From a virus: a stretch of 20,572 nucleotides of DNA. The position numbers and the translations under genes were made by a program. The notes under the pieces were generated by a model, which worked only from the letters and a program-made list of their open reading frames with translations, had not been told where the DNA came from and did no database searches. Where the stretch lies: positions 1-20,572 of the IMG/VR virus record IMGVR_UViG_3300048837_000726; one strand, 5' to 3'. Positions within the stretch are counted from its first letter, which is position 1. Each line of letters begins with the position of its first letter. Positions 6,532 through 12,511 of the stretch are shown one piece after another.

Positions 6532-7122
6532 ATGCGGCCGAAGCTTGAATTCGACGCCGCGGCGCATGTGTACACGCTCAATGGAGAGCGCGTGCCCAGC
6601 GTCACCGAGATCCTCTCGCCGCTGGAAGATCTCAGCAGCATTCCGGCAAATGTGCTGGAGCGCGCGCGAATCCGTGGCCAGCACGTGCACCAGGCGATGG
6701 CCTTGCTGGTGCGCGACGAACTCGACTGGCATTCGCTGGATGCTGACCTTGTGCCCTACATCATCGGGGGGCGGCGATTCCTGGAAGAGTCCGGCATCAC
6801 GGTCATCGCCAGTGAAATGCCTGTCGCATGCCCGAAGCTGCGGGTCGCCGGCACGCTCGATCTTTTCGGTCACTGGCGCGACAGCGATGCGCTCCTCGAT
6901 TTCAAGGCCACGGCCTCGATGCCGGCCTCGGTCGGCCCGCAGACCGCGGGCTACGAAACGCTGTATCGCTCGCAGTTCGGCGGCCGCCAGCGCAAGCGAT
7001 TCTGCGTGCAGTTGAAGCCCAATGACTACCGCATCTACCCACTCACCGACAGCGCCGACTATTCGATCTTCACGTCGGCGCTGAACATCTTCCACTGGAG
7101 AAACAAGCATGCTGCAGCATGA
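6532..7122 (+). CDS. PD-(D/E)XK nuclease, second exonuclease candidate
   Basis: This 196-residue protein carries the RecB-like PD-(D/E)XK nuclease signature: RGQHVHQAM (His51, His53), Glu95 in VIASEMPV, GTLDL with Asp110, LLDFKAT with Asp123 and Lys125, and QTAGYE (Gln137, Tyr141). It is unlike the YqaJ enzyme at 2671 in sequence and probably forms a pair with the RecT-like protein just upstream, whose TAG is one base before this ATG. The N-terminal SVTEILSPL segment is also typical for this group. Confidence 0.85.
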   Translation: MRPKLEFDAAAHVYTLNGERVPSVTEILSPLEDLSSIPANVLERARIRGQHVHQAMALLVRDELDWHSLDADLVPYIIGGRRFLEESGITVIASEMPVACPKLRVAGTLDLFGHWRDSDALLDFKATASMPASVGPQTAGYETLYRSQFGGRQRKRFCVQLKPNDYRIYPLTDSADYSIFTSALNIFHWRNKHAAA

Positions 7123-7801
7123 CGTCGCATCGCATCCCGAGGTGAAGGAGATCTCCGCCCAGGCGGACCAGCTCGTCACCACCTTCAGCAGCTTCAGAAT
7201 CGTGACGGCGGAGGACTATTCGCTCTCCGGCTCGCAACTGAAGCAGGTGAAGGACGCGCAGAAGAAGCTCGACACCCTGCGCAAGTCCATCACTCGCCCG
7301 ATCGACGCCGCAAAGGCTGCCGTGATGGATCTGTTCCGTGCGCCCGAGTCGAAGCTCAACCAGGCCGAGACCAGCATCAAGCGCGCGATGGTCGCGTTTC
7401 AGCAGGAGCAGCAGCGATTGCGCGCCGAAGAACAGCGCAAGGCCGACGAGGCAGCGCGCAAGGAGCGTGAGAAGTTGGAGGCGCAGGCGGCAAAGGCCAC
7501 TGCGTCCGGCAAGGTCGAGAAGGCCGAGCAGCTTGAGCAGCGTGCGGCGACCGTCGTCGCCCCGGTCATTCAACGCGAGGCGCCGAAGGTCGCCGGCATC
7601 AACACCCGCGAAGTGTGGAAGGCTGAATGCACCGACTTGAAGGCACTGGTCAAGGCAATTGCCGAAGGCCGCGCGCCGCTGTCGCTCGTGATAGCGAACG
7701 ACAAGGTGATCGGTGCGCAGGCTCGCAGCCTCAAGGGCGACTTCGTCTGCGATGGCATTCGCGTGTGGTCGGAGCAGTCGATCGCGGCCGGTGCGGCATG
7801 A
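7109..7801 (+). CDS. Coiled-coil phage protein, 230 aa
   Basis: ATG 7109 has a GGAG site at 7097-7100 and overlaps the nuclease gene by 14 bases. The first 90 residues are helical (QLKQVKDAQKKLDTLRKSI), residues about 90-140 form a strongly charged coiled coil (FQQEQQRLRAEEQRKADEAA and onward), and the last 60 residues are a folded domain (VWKAECTDLKALVKAIAEG, VIANDKVIGAQARSL, CDGIRVWSEQS). I know similar proteins next to RecT-like and nuclease genes in other proteobacterial phages, but not a proven function. Confidence 0.7.
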   Translation: MLQHDVASHPEVKEISAQADQLVTTFSSFRIVTAEDYSLSGSQLKQVKDAQKKLDTLRKSITRPIDAAKAAVMDLFRAPESKLNQAETSIKRAMVAFQQEQQRLRAEEQRKADEAARKEREKLEAQAAKATASGKVEKAEQLEQRAATVVAPVIQREAPKVAGINTREVWKAECTDLKALVKAIAEGRAPLSLVIANDKVIGAQARSLKGDFVCDGIRVWSEQSIAAGAA

Positions 7802-8124
7802 GCACCGAGAAGTTCGACGCATGGGGCATCGTCGAGTTGATGGGCCATCAGCGTGTTGCCGGCCGCATCAGCGAACGCGCGATCGGCGGCGGCAATCTGC
7901 TGCAGGTCGACATTCCGCAGGCTGACGATTCCTTCCGCACCGTCTTCTATGGCAGCAGTGCGATCTACGCGCTGCACGTGACCGATGAAGCCGCCGCGCG
8001 CGCGGTGGCCAAGGTCGGCGGCAGCAAGCCCACGTATGCGTTGGAACTGGAGCGTGTGCCGCGACTGTCCGCGCCGAACGAAACCACACATACCGACCAA
8101 GATGATGAGGAGTTCCCACTGTGA
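7798..8124 (+). CDS. Phage hypothetical protein with acidic tail, 108 aa
   Basis: ATG 7798 overlaps the previous stop (ATGA). The segments AWGIVELMGHQRVAGRISE, GGGNLLQVDIP and FYGSSAIYALHVTDEAAARAVA belong to a phage family I recognise by appearance, without a known function; its beta-rich core could be a small barrel. The end is acidic and hydrophobic (DQDDEEFPL), somewhat like an SSB tip though less exact than the protein at 3288. It lies in the second recombination module. Confidence 0.65.
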   Translation: MSTEKFDAWGIVELMGHQRVAGRISERAIGGGNLLQVDIPQADDSFRTVFYGSSAIYALHVTDEAAARAVAKVGGSKPTYALELERVPRLSAPNETTHTDQDDEEFPL

Positions 8125-8807
8125 GCGCCGCACCACTGCTCTGCATCCCACTGCGCGACCTGCAACTGGTGATGCCGTACAAAGCTGACGTGGAAACTAC
8201 GCGTCCGTCGATGGCGGGCATCCGCATCGAACCGGCCAACCCCGGCGCGCTGCTCATCGCCACCAACGGTCACATCATAGGCGTGATGCACAGTCGCGAT
8301 GCCGTCGTCGATCGGGCACGCACGCTGGCTATCGATCCCGTGTTTGAGTCCTGGCTCAATCACGAAGATATCTATGGCCCGAATGACAGCAACGTCCCCA
8401 TCCATGGCGACGTGGTAGTCGCCTCCGAAAATCACCGCATCGTCGTCAACAACGCTGGCGCTGAACTATTCGTTTCGCCCGGCAAACCGTTCATCGAGTC
8501 TGCCTATCCGCTCTGGCGCAATGTCGTGCCAGCCATCGACCAGCTGGAAGCCGGGATCGCGAGCGCTATCGCGGCTCGTTATCTGACGCTGCGTTCACCC
8601 ATCCTACAAAGCGCGAACATGCAAGGCATGCAGTGGTGGCACCGCCGGGACACGCCGGAAAAGCGCGTTCATGTCGCTCGCTACATCACAGAGCCCGACC
8701 TGGTTGTCGTCGTGATGCCGGTTCGTGTGGATGATCCCATACCGGATTGGCCGGAATGGATGGCGCGAACGAACGCCACTGAGTCACCCGCGAACCCCCC
8801 TTCTTGA
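8121..8807 (+). CDS. Protein with DNA sliding-clamp-like motifs, 228 aa
   Basis: It starts with GTG in a GTGA overlap. Two segments resemble bacterial beta clamp (DnaN): ALLIATNGHIIGVMHS, like the ATDGHRLAV strand, and ESAYPLWRNVVP followed by LEAGIASAIAARYL, like the YPDYRRVLP segment and following helix of E. coli DnaN. The protein is about 60% of DnaN length, so it would have fewer clamp domains per chain. The C-terminal part (EPDLVVVVMPVRVDD) also looks strand-rich. A clamp-like processivity or decoy role is inference. Otherwise the function is unknown. Confidence 0.5.
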   Translation: MSAAPLLCIPLRDLQLVMPYKADVETTRPSMAGIRIEPANPGALLIATNGHIIGVMHSRDAVVDRARTLAIDPVFESWLNHEDIYGPNDSNVPIHGDVVVASENHRIVVNNAGAELFVSPGKPFIESAYPLWRNVVPAIDQLEAGIASAIAARYLTLRSPILQSANMQGMQWWHRRDTPEKRVHVARYITEPDLVVVVMPVRVDDPIPDWPEWMARTNATESPANPPS

Positions 8808-8818
8808 GGTTCACTGCC

Positions 8819-9253
8819 ATGGATCACACCAATCGACACACCAAGATCGCAGCCGACGGCTCTGTGCTGCCGGTTCACGCCACCGTGTGGGACGCCGTGC
8901 TGGACAACCACACTGGATTCATGTGGCCCGTGAAGGCAATCCGAATCCCGAACGGCCACGAGAAGACCATTCGTGCTGCCTTGGCAGAAACCCAGGGTTG
9001 TGCCGGCTTCCACGACTGGGCCGCGCCCTCGGTGGAGCAGTTGTTCACGCTGCCCGATCGCACGCGCGTCAACCCGGCGATCGACACGAACTACTTCCCG
9101 AACTGCCCTCCTGACTGGTTCTGGTCGATTACGCCCGACAGCGTGTCGCCCTTGGATCTCGCGTGGAACGTCAACTTCTACTACGGCATTTCGAACCGGA
9201 ACAACCGCAACAACAACGGTTGGTTCCGCGCCGTGCGCGTCGGTCAGCTCTAG
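8819..9253 (+). CDS. DGR target protein, DUF1566 (Lcl C-terminal, C-type-lectin-like) domain
   Basis: ATG 8819 is preceded by GAGGT at 8806-8810; an upstream in-frame TTG at 8804 has no such support. The 144 residues make one DUF1566-like domain: DNHTGFMWP near the start, CAGFHDWAAPSVEQLFTL (61-78), NPAIDTNYFP, WFWSITP, and a C-terminal strand set ending GWFRAVRVG. The last 35 residues are encoded by a variable repeat (9140-9244) matched by a template repeat downstream. Residues changed against the template are Val109, Tyr121, Tyr122 and Ile124. DGR targets usually use such lectin-like folds to bind varied ligands. The ligand here is unknown, and there is no signal peptide. Confidence 0.82.
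   Translation: MDHTNRHTKIAADGSVLPVHATVWDAVLDNHTGFMWPVKAIRIPNGHEKTIRAALAETQGCAGFHDWAAPSVEQLFTLPDRTRVNPAIDTNYFPNCPPDWFWSITPDSVSPLDLAWNVNFYYGISNRNNRNNNGWFRAVRVGQL
9140..9244 (+). repeat. DGR variable repeat (VR)
   Basis: These 105 bases match 9753-9857 with four differences, at 9144, 9179, 9182 and 9189. In every case the template has A and this copy has T. The repeat ends nine bases before the target gene's stop codon. Its 3' end is GC-rich (ccgcgccgtgcgcgtcggt), as expected for the site where mutagenic homing starts. Beyond it the two copies diverge (cagctc here, gagtgt in the template). Confidence 0.9.
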
Positions 9254-9271
9254 GCCCATTGGTCTTCTGAC

Positions 9272-9700
9272 ATGCACGAAGCACCTACCATCGTGAAAGC
9301 AAGCGAGCGCGTGCTTGTGGAGATCGAGGGAGCCGTCCGCGGATTTTCTCGGTATCACAAGTACGCTGTCGGCGCTGAATTACGCTCGGAAGCACGGCGC
9401 GTTGCGCGGCTCGCCAATCGTGCGTGGCGGGATCATCACCGGCGGGCGGAATGGCTCAGTCGGCTATCGTTTGCGATCGATGATTTGAAACTCTCTCTGC
9501 AGATCGCAAAGCGTGTCGAGGCCTTCACTGGCTTCAAGCAGTTCCAGGCCCTGGCGCGCATCGTTTACAACCTCGGCCAGCAGTGTGGAGGCTGGCAGAG
9601 ACGTCATTCCTGTAAGGGCCAGAACTCGCAGACCAATACGTCCGCGGGGCGTGCCCAGACACTGAGTGCCCGCGACGCCTCGCAAGAGGCTATTTCATGA
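9272..9700 (+). CDS. avd: DGR accessory variability protein (Avd-like)
   Basis: Avd is a small four-helix protein that binds the reverse transcriptase and the template RNA and is needed for mutagenic homing. This 142-residue protein has the usual Avd pattern: a YHKYAVGAELR start to helix 2, a basic RRVARLANRAW helix, then RLSFAIDDLKLSLQIAKR, FTGFKQFQALARIVYNLGQQ and the final GGWQ. After GGWQ there is an unusual tail of about 40 residues rich in Ser, Gln and Ala. The gene lies between the target gene and the template repeat, in the order avd has in the Bordetella phage BPP-1 DGR. Confidence 0.85.
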   Translation: MHEAPTIVKASERVLVEIEGAVRGFSRYHKYAVGAELRSEARRVARLANRAWRDHHRRAEWLSRLSFAIDDLKLSLQIAKRVEAFTGFKQFQALARIVYNLGQQCGGWQRRHSCKGQNSQTNTSAGRAQTLSARDASQEAIS

Positions 9701-9855
9701 CGAAGCGGTCCTACCCCTCTGGATGGTCCGCCGGGTCCAAAGTTCGCGGGTTAGCGAGTCGCCCTTGGATCTCGCGTGGAACGTCAACTTCAACAACGGC
9801 AATTCGAACCGGAACAACCGCAACAACAACGGTTGGTTCCGCGCCGTGCGCGTCG
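9701..9855 (+). ncRNA. DGR template RNA region between avd and RT
   Basis: This gap carries no convincing gene: readings across it are shifted-frame versions of the repeat. In known DGRs the template RNA covers the end of avd, the TR and the start of the RT gene, and is bound by RT and Avd. I infer the same here; the exact ends cannot be seen in the sequence. Confidence 0.5.
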
Positions 9856-9857
9856 GT
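9753..9857 (+). repeat. DGR template repeat (TR)
   Basis: This 105-base copy of the variable repeat lies between avd and the reverse transcriptase gene. It contains 25 adenines, mostly in AAC or AAT (Asn) codons in the target frame, spelling a N-rich stretch (NFNNGNSNRNNRNNN). AA-rich codons at positions meant to vary are typical for DGR templates, because the enzyme misreads template adenines. It would be transcribed as part of the template RNA and is not itself a gene. Confidence 0.9.
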
Positions 9858-10236
9858 GAGTGTCACCAAGGATGTCGTTACTCTGCAGGCTCTCTACGCT
9901 GCCTGGCGCGAGGCCCGCCGCAAGAAGAAGCCCAGCAACGACCAGGTGGGCTTCGAAACCTTCTGGATCGATAACCTGCAGCAGCTGCTGGAACGCGTGA
10001 TCGCGGGCACATGGCAGCCGGATCCACCGACGTGTTTCGTGGCCAAGCAGCCGAAAGCCAGAGAGATTCACGCGCCGACGTTCTCTGATCGCGTTATCCA
10101 TCACTGGCTGGTGCCGCAGCTCGAATGGATCTACGAGCCGACGTTTATTTTCGACTCCTTCTCGAATCGCCGCGGCAAAGGCACGCATGCTGCGATCGAC
10201 CGGTTGCAGGCTTTCGTGCGCCAGGTGCACAGTGGC
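9856..10236 (+). pseudogene. DGR reverse transcriptase, truncated before the catalytic motifs
   Basis: From GTG 9856, at the last bases of the TR, the frame encodes the N-terminal part of a DGR-type reverse transcriptase: LQALYAAWREARRKKKPSND, NLQQLLERVIAGTW, PKAREIHAPTFSDRVIHHWL, EPTFIFDSFSNRRGKGTHAA and IDRLQAFVRQV. This covers the finger region up to motif 2. The expected continuation with the first catalytic Asp and the YxDD box is absent: at about 10230-10240 the sequence changes to unrelated DNA, although the frame stays open to 10632. With no catalytic Asp the product cannot be an active polymerase. A deletion is the simplest explanation. Confidence 0.85.
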
Positions 10237-10255
10237 CAAAGTAAAGGAGAAAACC

Positions 10256-10632
10256 ATGCTGACCGACTGCCCGAAGTGCTGGATGTCCCTCTGCGAATGC
10301 GGATGGGAGTACAGGAATTGGCCGCTCATAGAGCGGAAGACGCTCGCGAGGCGCAAGGCACCGCCGTCATCAAGGCGCAGAGGGAGAAGATTGCGGAGTT
10401 GGAGCAGCAGATCGCCGGCGCGAACGCGACCATTGCGCATTTCATGGGGCCAGATGGCGAGCGGCACGCCGAGCGGTTCACGCGGCAGGTGGAGCGCATT
10501 GCCGAGTTGGAGCAAGCACTCGACCCGCGCCGGTGGACGCAGGAACAACATGCGGCTTGGCATCGAAACATCCCGGATGTGCAGGCAGCATTCGCGGCAC
10601 TCAGATCACTAATGGTGAGCGTGCCGAAATGA
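10256..10632 (+). pseudogene. Cys-rich / coiled-coil phage gene, apparently frameshifted
   Basis: ATG 10256 has a strong binding site (AAAGGAGAAAACC) and opens MLTDCPKCWMSLCECGWEYRNW, a Cys-rich segment that looks like a real zinc-site start. After about 35 residues this frame turns into Arg/Ser-rich non-protein-like sequence. The -1 frame, shared with the truncated reverse transcriptase, gives a convincing coiled coil (VIKAQREKIAELEQQIAG, then ERFTRQVERIAELEQAL) ending at 10632. One net -1 shift near 10350-10370 would join both into one protein of about 125 residues. I see no slippery heptamer. Decay or a sequencing error are both possible. Confidence 0.55.
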
Positions 10633-10811
10633 GTGGCCTTGCACGAATCGCAAAGATGTACGGCGGCATGACGATCAACGGAAAGCGCTACGTCTGGGAC
10701 TACGTTGCGGACAAGGCTGTGCCGGAATCTGAGATGCCGGTCGGATCGAAGCGCTGGATTGAAAGCGAGCGCGCCAAGTGGCCGAGAGCCACTGCGGGGC
10801 AAGCCAGCTGA
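10629..10811 (+). CDS. Small hypothetical protein, 60 aa
   Basis: ATG 10629 overlaps the previous stop (ATGA). The protein starts with a helix and a GGMTINGKRYVWDYV strand pair and ends in a Trp- and Lys-containing helix (KRWIESERAKWPRATAG). No family recognised. It belongs to the group of small genes upstream of the integrase. Confidence 0.55.
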   Translation: MSGLARIAKMYGGMTINGKRYVWDYVADKAVPESEMPVGSKRWIESERAKWPRATAGQAS

Positions 10812-10823
10812 CCAGGTGAAACC

Positions 10824-11006
10824 ATGAATCCAAATAATTTCGAACCGGTCCTGTATCCGCCAACCTTCGCCGAACTAAACCTCAGCGGCGACATGCATAT
10901 CAGGCCCGAGGATATCGCCGACTATTCCTTCCCAGAAGGCAAGCGAGAACGCTACACCGAGGCCGGCTGGGAGAAGGCAAAGCAACTCGGGCTCAGCGCT
11001 GAGTGA
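10824..11006 (+). CDS. Small acidic hypothetical protein, 60 aa
   Basis: ATG 10824 follows an AGGTGAAACC binding site. The product (starting MNPNNFEPVLYPPTFAELN) contains HIRPEDIADYSFPEGKRERY and a final helix (AGWEKAKQLGLS). It is acidic and soluble, with no recognised domain. It lies 12 bases after the previous stop and 11 before the next start, so it is probably co-transcribed with the excisionase and integrase genes. Confidence 0.6.
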   Translation: MNPNNFEPVLYPPTFAELNLSGDMHIRPEDIADYSFPEGKRERYTEAGWEKAKQLGLSAE

Positions 11007-11017
11007 CTGACTGAACT

Positions 11018-11278
11018 ATGGTTGTCCTTCCCGTCAATTGGGTCACCGGTCCACGGTTCTACGAACTTACCGGCTACACTGAGGATGCGTGCGATAAGAA
11101 GCGCTCGCAGGGCGTCTGGCTGGAGGGTGGTGTCTGGAAGAAGGCACCGGACGGACGCATCCTGTACAGCATCGAGGGGTATCACGCATGGGTCGAGGGA
11201 AAGGCGTTCGCGCCACAAGCAGATCGAGCATCGGCATCACGTTCCAGTATCGCGGCGCGCGCTGCCGGGAGAAGCTAA
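11018..11278 (+). CDS. xis: Putative excisionase (Xis-like)
   Basis: The 86-residue protein has the pattern of small phage excisionases of the winged-helix type: NWVTGPRFYELTGYTEDACD is a helix-turn-helix-like start, KKRSQGVWLEGGVWKKAPDG a wing, and ILYSIEGYHAWVEG the last helix. Xis proteins bend attachment-site DNA and direct the integrase toward excision. It overlaps the integrase gene by 91 bases, a common xis-int arrangement. The last 25 residues (APQADRASASRS and on) lie in the overlap and are probably unstructured. Confidence 0.72.
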   Translation: MVVLPVNWVTGPRFYELTGYTEDACDKKRSQGVWLEGGVWKKAPDGRILYSIEGYHAWVEGKAFAPQADRASASRSSIAARAAGRS

Positions 11279-12363
11279 AGCTTCGTCCGACCGATGCGAA
11301 TCGGAAATGGGCGGAACGACTGAAAGCCACGATCGAGCACGAGATCGCGACCGGTACATTCGACTACGCGAAGCACTTCCCGAACTCTCCGCGCGCGCGC
11401 ACGTTCGCACGTACCCCTGGCGCAGCAATCACTGTGGGAGAGCAGCTAGGGGTATGGCTTGACGGCAAGAGTGGTGAGGTTGAACCAGAAACCTGGGATG
11501 AGTACGAGAAGGACGTCCGTAAGCACCTGAAGCCGCAGTTCGGTGAGACGCGCCTATCGGACCTCACGCGGCAGGACGTCAAGACCTGGGCGGCCGGCAC
11601 GAAACTCAGCCGCAAGCGACTGAACAACATCCTCATCCCGCTGCGATCAATGCTGAACGAGGCCGTCGATCAGGACCCGCCGCTCATCCCTCGCAATCCA
11701 TTGCATGGCTTCGAGTTGAAGCGCCTGCGAACTCTGCAAACCAAGGACACCGTAGATCCATTCTCTCAAGAGGAAATCGCCGCCATCCGCGAACACAGCG
11801 ATCCGCAGTTCGCTGACTTCGTGGAGTTCTGGTGCTGGACCGGACCGCGCCTTGGCGAAATCATTGCGCTGCTGTGGGCGGATATCGACTTCCTCCGCGG
11901 CTCCATGCGCGTCGCGCGAGCCGTCCGCGAAGGACGCCTCAAGGCACCGAAAACCGAAGCGGGTGAACGGGACGTGAAATTGCTCGCCCCTGCCCTCGCA
12001 GCGCTGGAGCGGCAAAAGGCGCGAACCTATCTGGCTGGCCAGCACATCTGGCACAACCCCAGAACAGGAGAACCGTGGACGGGGGACGGTCCGATCCGGA
12101 AGACCGCGTGGGTGTACTCACTGAAGAAAGCCGGCGTGCGATATCGTGGACCGAAACAGCTTCGGCACACGTTCGCGAGCTGGATGCTTTCTGCCGGCGA
12201 GAATCCGCTGTGGGTCGCAAAGCAGATGGGCCATGAGGACTGGTCGATGATCGTGAAGGTCTACGGACGATGGATTCCGGAGGTGGACCCGCTCGCCGGG
12301 AGCCGTGCCGTCACGCTGATTTATGGCACGACTGCGGCACGATCAGAAGAAAAGGCCAAGTAG
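11188..12363 (+). CDS. int: Tyrosine-family site-specific integrase
   Basis: A 391-residue lambda-type integrase. Residues 10-65 form an arm-site-binding domain of the DUF3596 type (FQYRGARCREKLKL, then FDYAKHFPNS). Residues about 80-165 form the core-binding domain (VGEQLGVWLDG, WDEYEKDVRKHLKP). The catalytic domain follows with Arg221 (TGPRLGEI), Lys255 (APKTEAGERDV), Arg326 (KQLRHTFAS), His349 (KQMGHED) and nucleophile Tyr359 (KVYGRW). The usual first His of the HxxR box is Lys323, a change also seen in related enzymes. The gene ends 15 bases before the putative attachment core, whose neighbouring repeats could be its arm sites. Confidence 0.95.
   Translation: MGRGKGVRATSRSSIGITFQYRGARCREKLKLRPTDANRKWAERLKATIEHEIATGTFDYAKHFPNSPRARTFARTPGAAITVGEQLGVWLDGKSGEVEPETWDEYEKDVRKHLKPQFGETRLSDLTRQDVKTWAAGTKLSRKRLNNILIPLRSMLNEAVDQDPPLIPRNPLHGFELKRLRTLQTKDTVDPFSQEEIAAIREHSDPQFADFVEFWCWTGPRLGEIIALLWADIDFLRGSMRVARAVREGRLKAPKTEAGERDVKLLAPALAALERQKARTYLAGQHIWHNPRTGEPWTGDGPIRKTAWVYSLKKAGVRYRGPKQLRHTFASWMLSAGENPLWVAKQMGHEDWSMIVKVYGRWIPEVDPLAGSRAVTLIYGTTAARSEEKAK
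12322..12331 (+). promoter_or_regulatory. Candidate integrase arm-type site, left side
   Basis: TATGGCACGA occurs here, inside the end of int, and again at 12474-12483 on the other side of the attachment core. A related GGCACGAT lies at 12336-12343. Direct repeats on both sides of the core are how lambda-type integrase arm sites are arranged. Function is inferred from position only. Confidence 0.35.
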
Positions 12364-12378
12364 ATCAATGCAGGGCGA

Positions 12379-12404
12379 GGGTTCGATTCCCGCCGCCTCC
12401 ACCA
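12379..12404 (+). other. Putative attP core: 3' end of a tmRNA/tRNA gene
   Basis: This reads as a T-loop (ggttcgattcc), the 3' acceptor strand cgcctcc, discriminator A and CCA. There is no upstream acceptor strand or anticodon arm, so it is only a 3'-end fragment. E. coli tmRNA ends in a T-stem cccgc plus cagctcc and ACCA; this fragment has cccgc plus cgcctcc and ACCA, so ssrA is a likely target, though a tRNA cannot be excluded. Phage genes lie on both sides, which fits attP in a non-integrated genome. Confidence 0.75.
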
Positions 12405-12458
12405 TTAACCTATTGATTTGAAAGGAATATCGAATCCGCTAACCCGCCTGAAACTGCC

Positions 12459-12495
12459 CCAAACCGTGCCTGCTATGGCACGATTTGGGCACGGT
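12459..12495. repeat. Inverted-repeat cluster next to attP
   Basis: Bases 12459-12470 (ccaaaccgtgcc) pair with 12477-12488 (ggcacgatttgg) over 11 of 12 positions, with a six-base loop. On the minus strand the odd pair is a G-T wobble. The left arm also pairs perfectly over eight bases with ggcacggt at 12488-12495. No T-run follows on either strand, so it is not a clear intrinsic terminator. It contains the second TATGGCACGA copy (12474-12483) and may be integrase or excisionase arm DNA, or a weak terminator for the convergent operons. Confidence 0.5.
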
Positions 12496-12511
12496 CATTC
12501 CACCTTGTAGA

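Noticed and set aside
5705-7015. A 436-codon open frame on the + strand
   Set aside because: It is an Arg/Pro-rich frame overlapping the RecT-like and nuclease genes, both of which have recognisable motifs.
9666-9974. A short open frame crossing the template repeat
   Set aside because: It reads the TR in the target frame, with no ribosome site, and is explained by the TR being a copy of coding sequence.
12361-12404. A complete tRNA gene
   Set aside because: Only the T-arm and acceptor 3' strand are present; no D-arm, anticodon arm or 5' acceptor strand is found upstream.
12459-12488. Intrinsic terminator between int and the lysis genes
   Set aside because: The stem is good but there is no T-run on either strand; I list it only as an inverted repeat.
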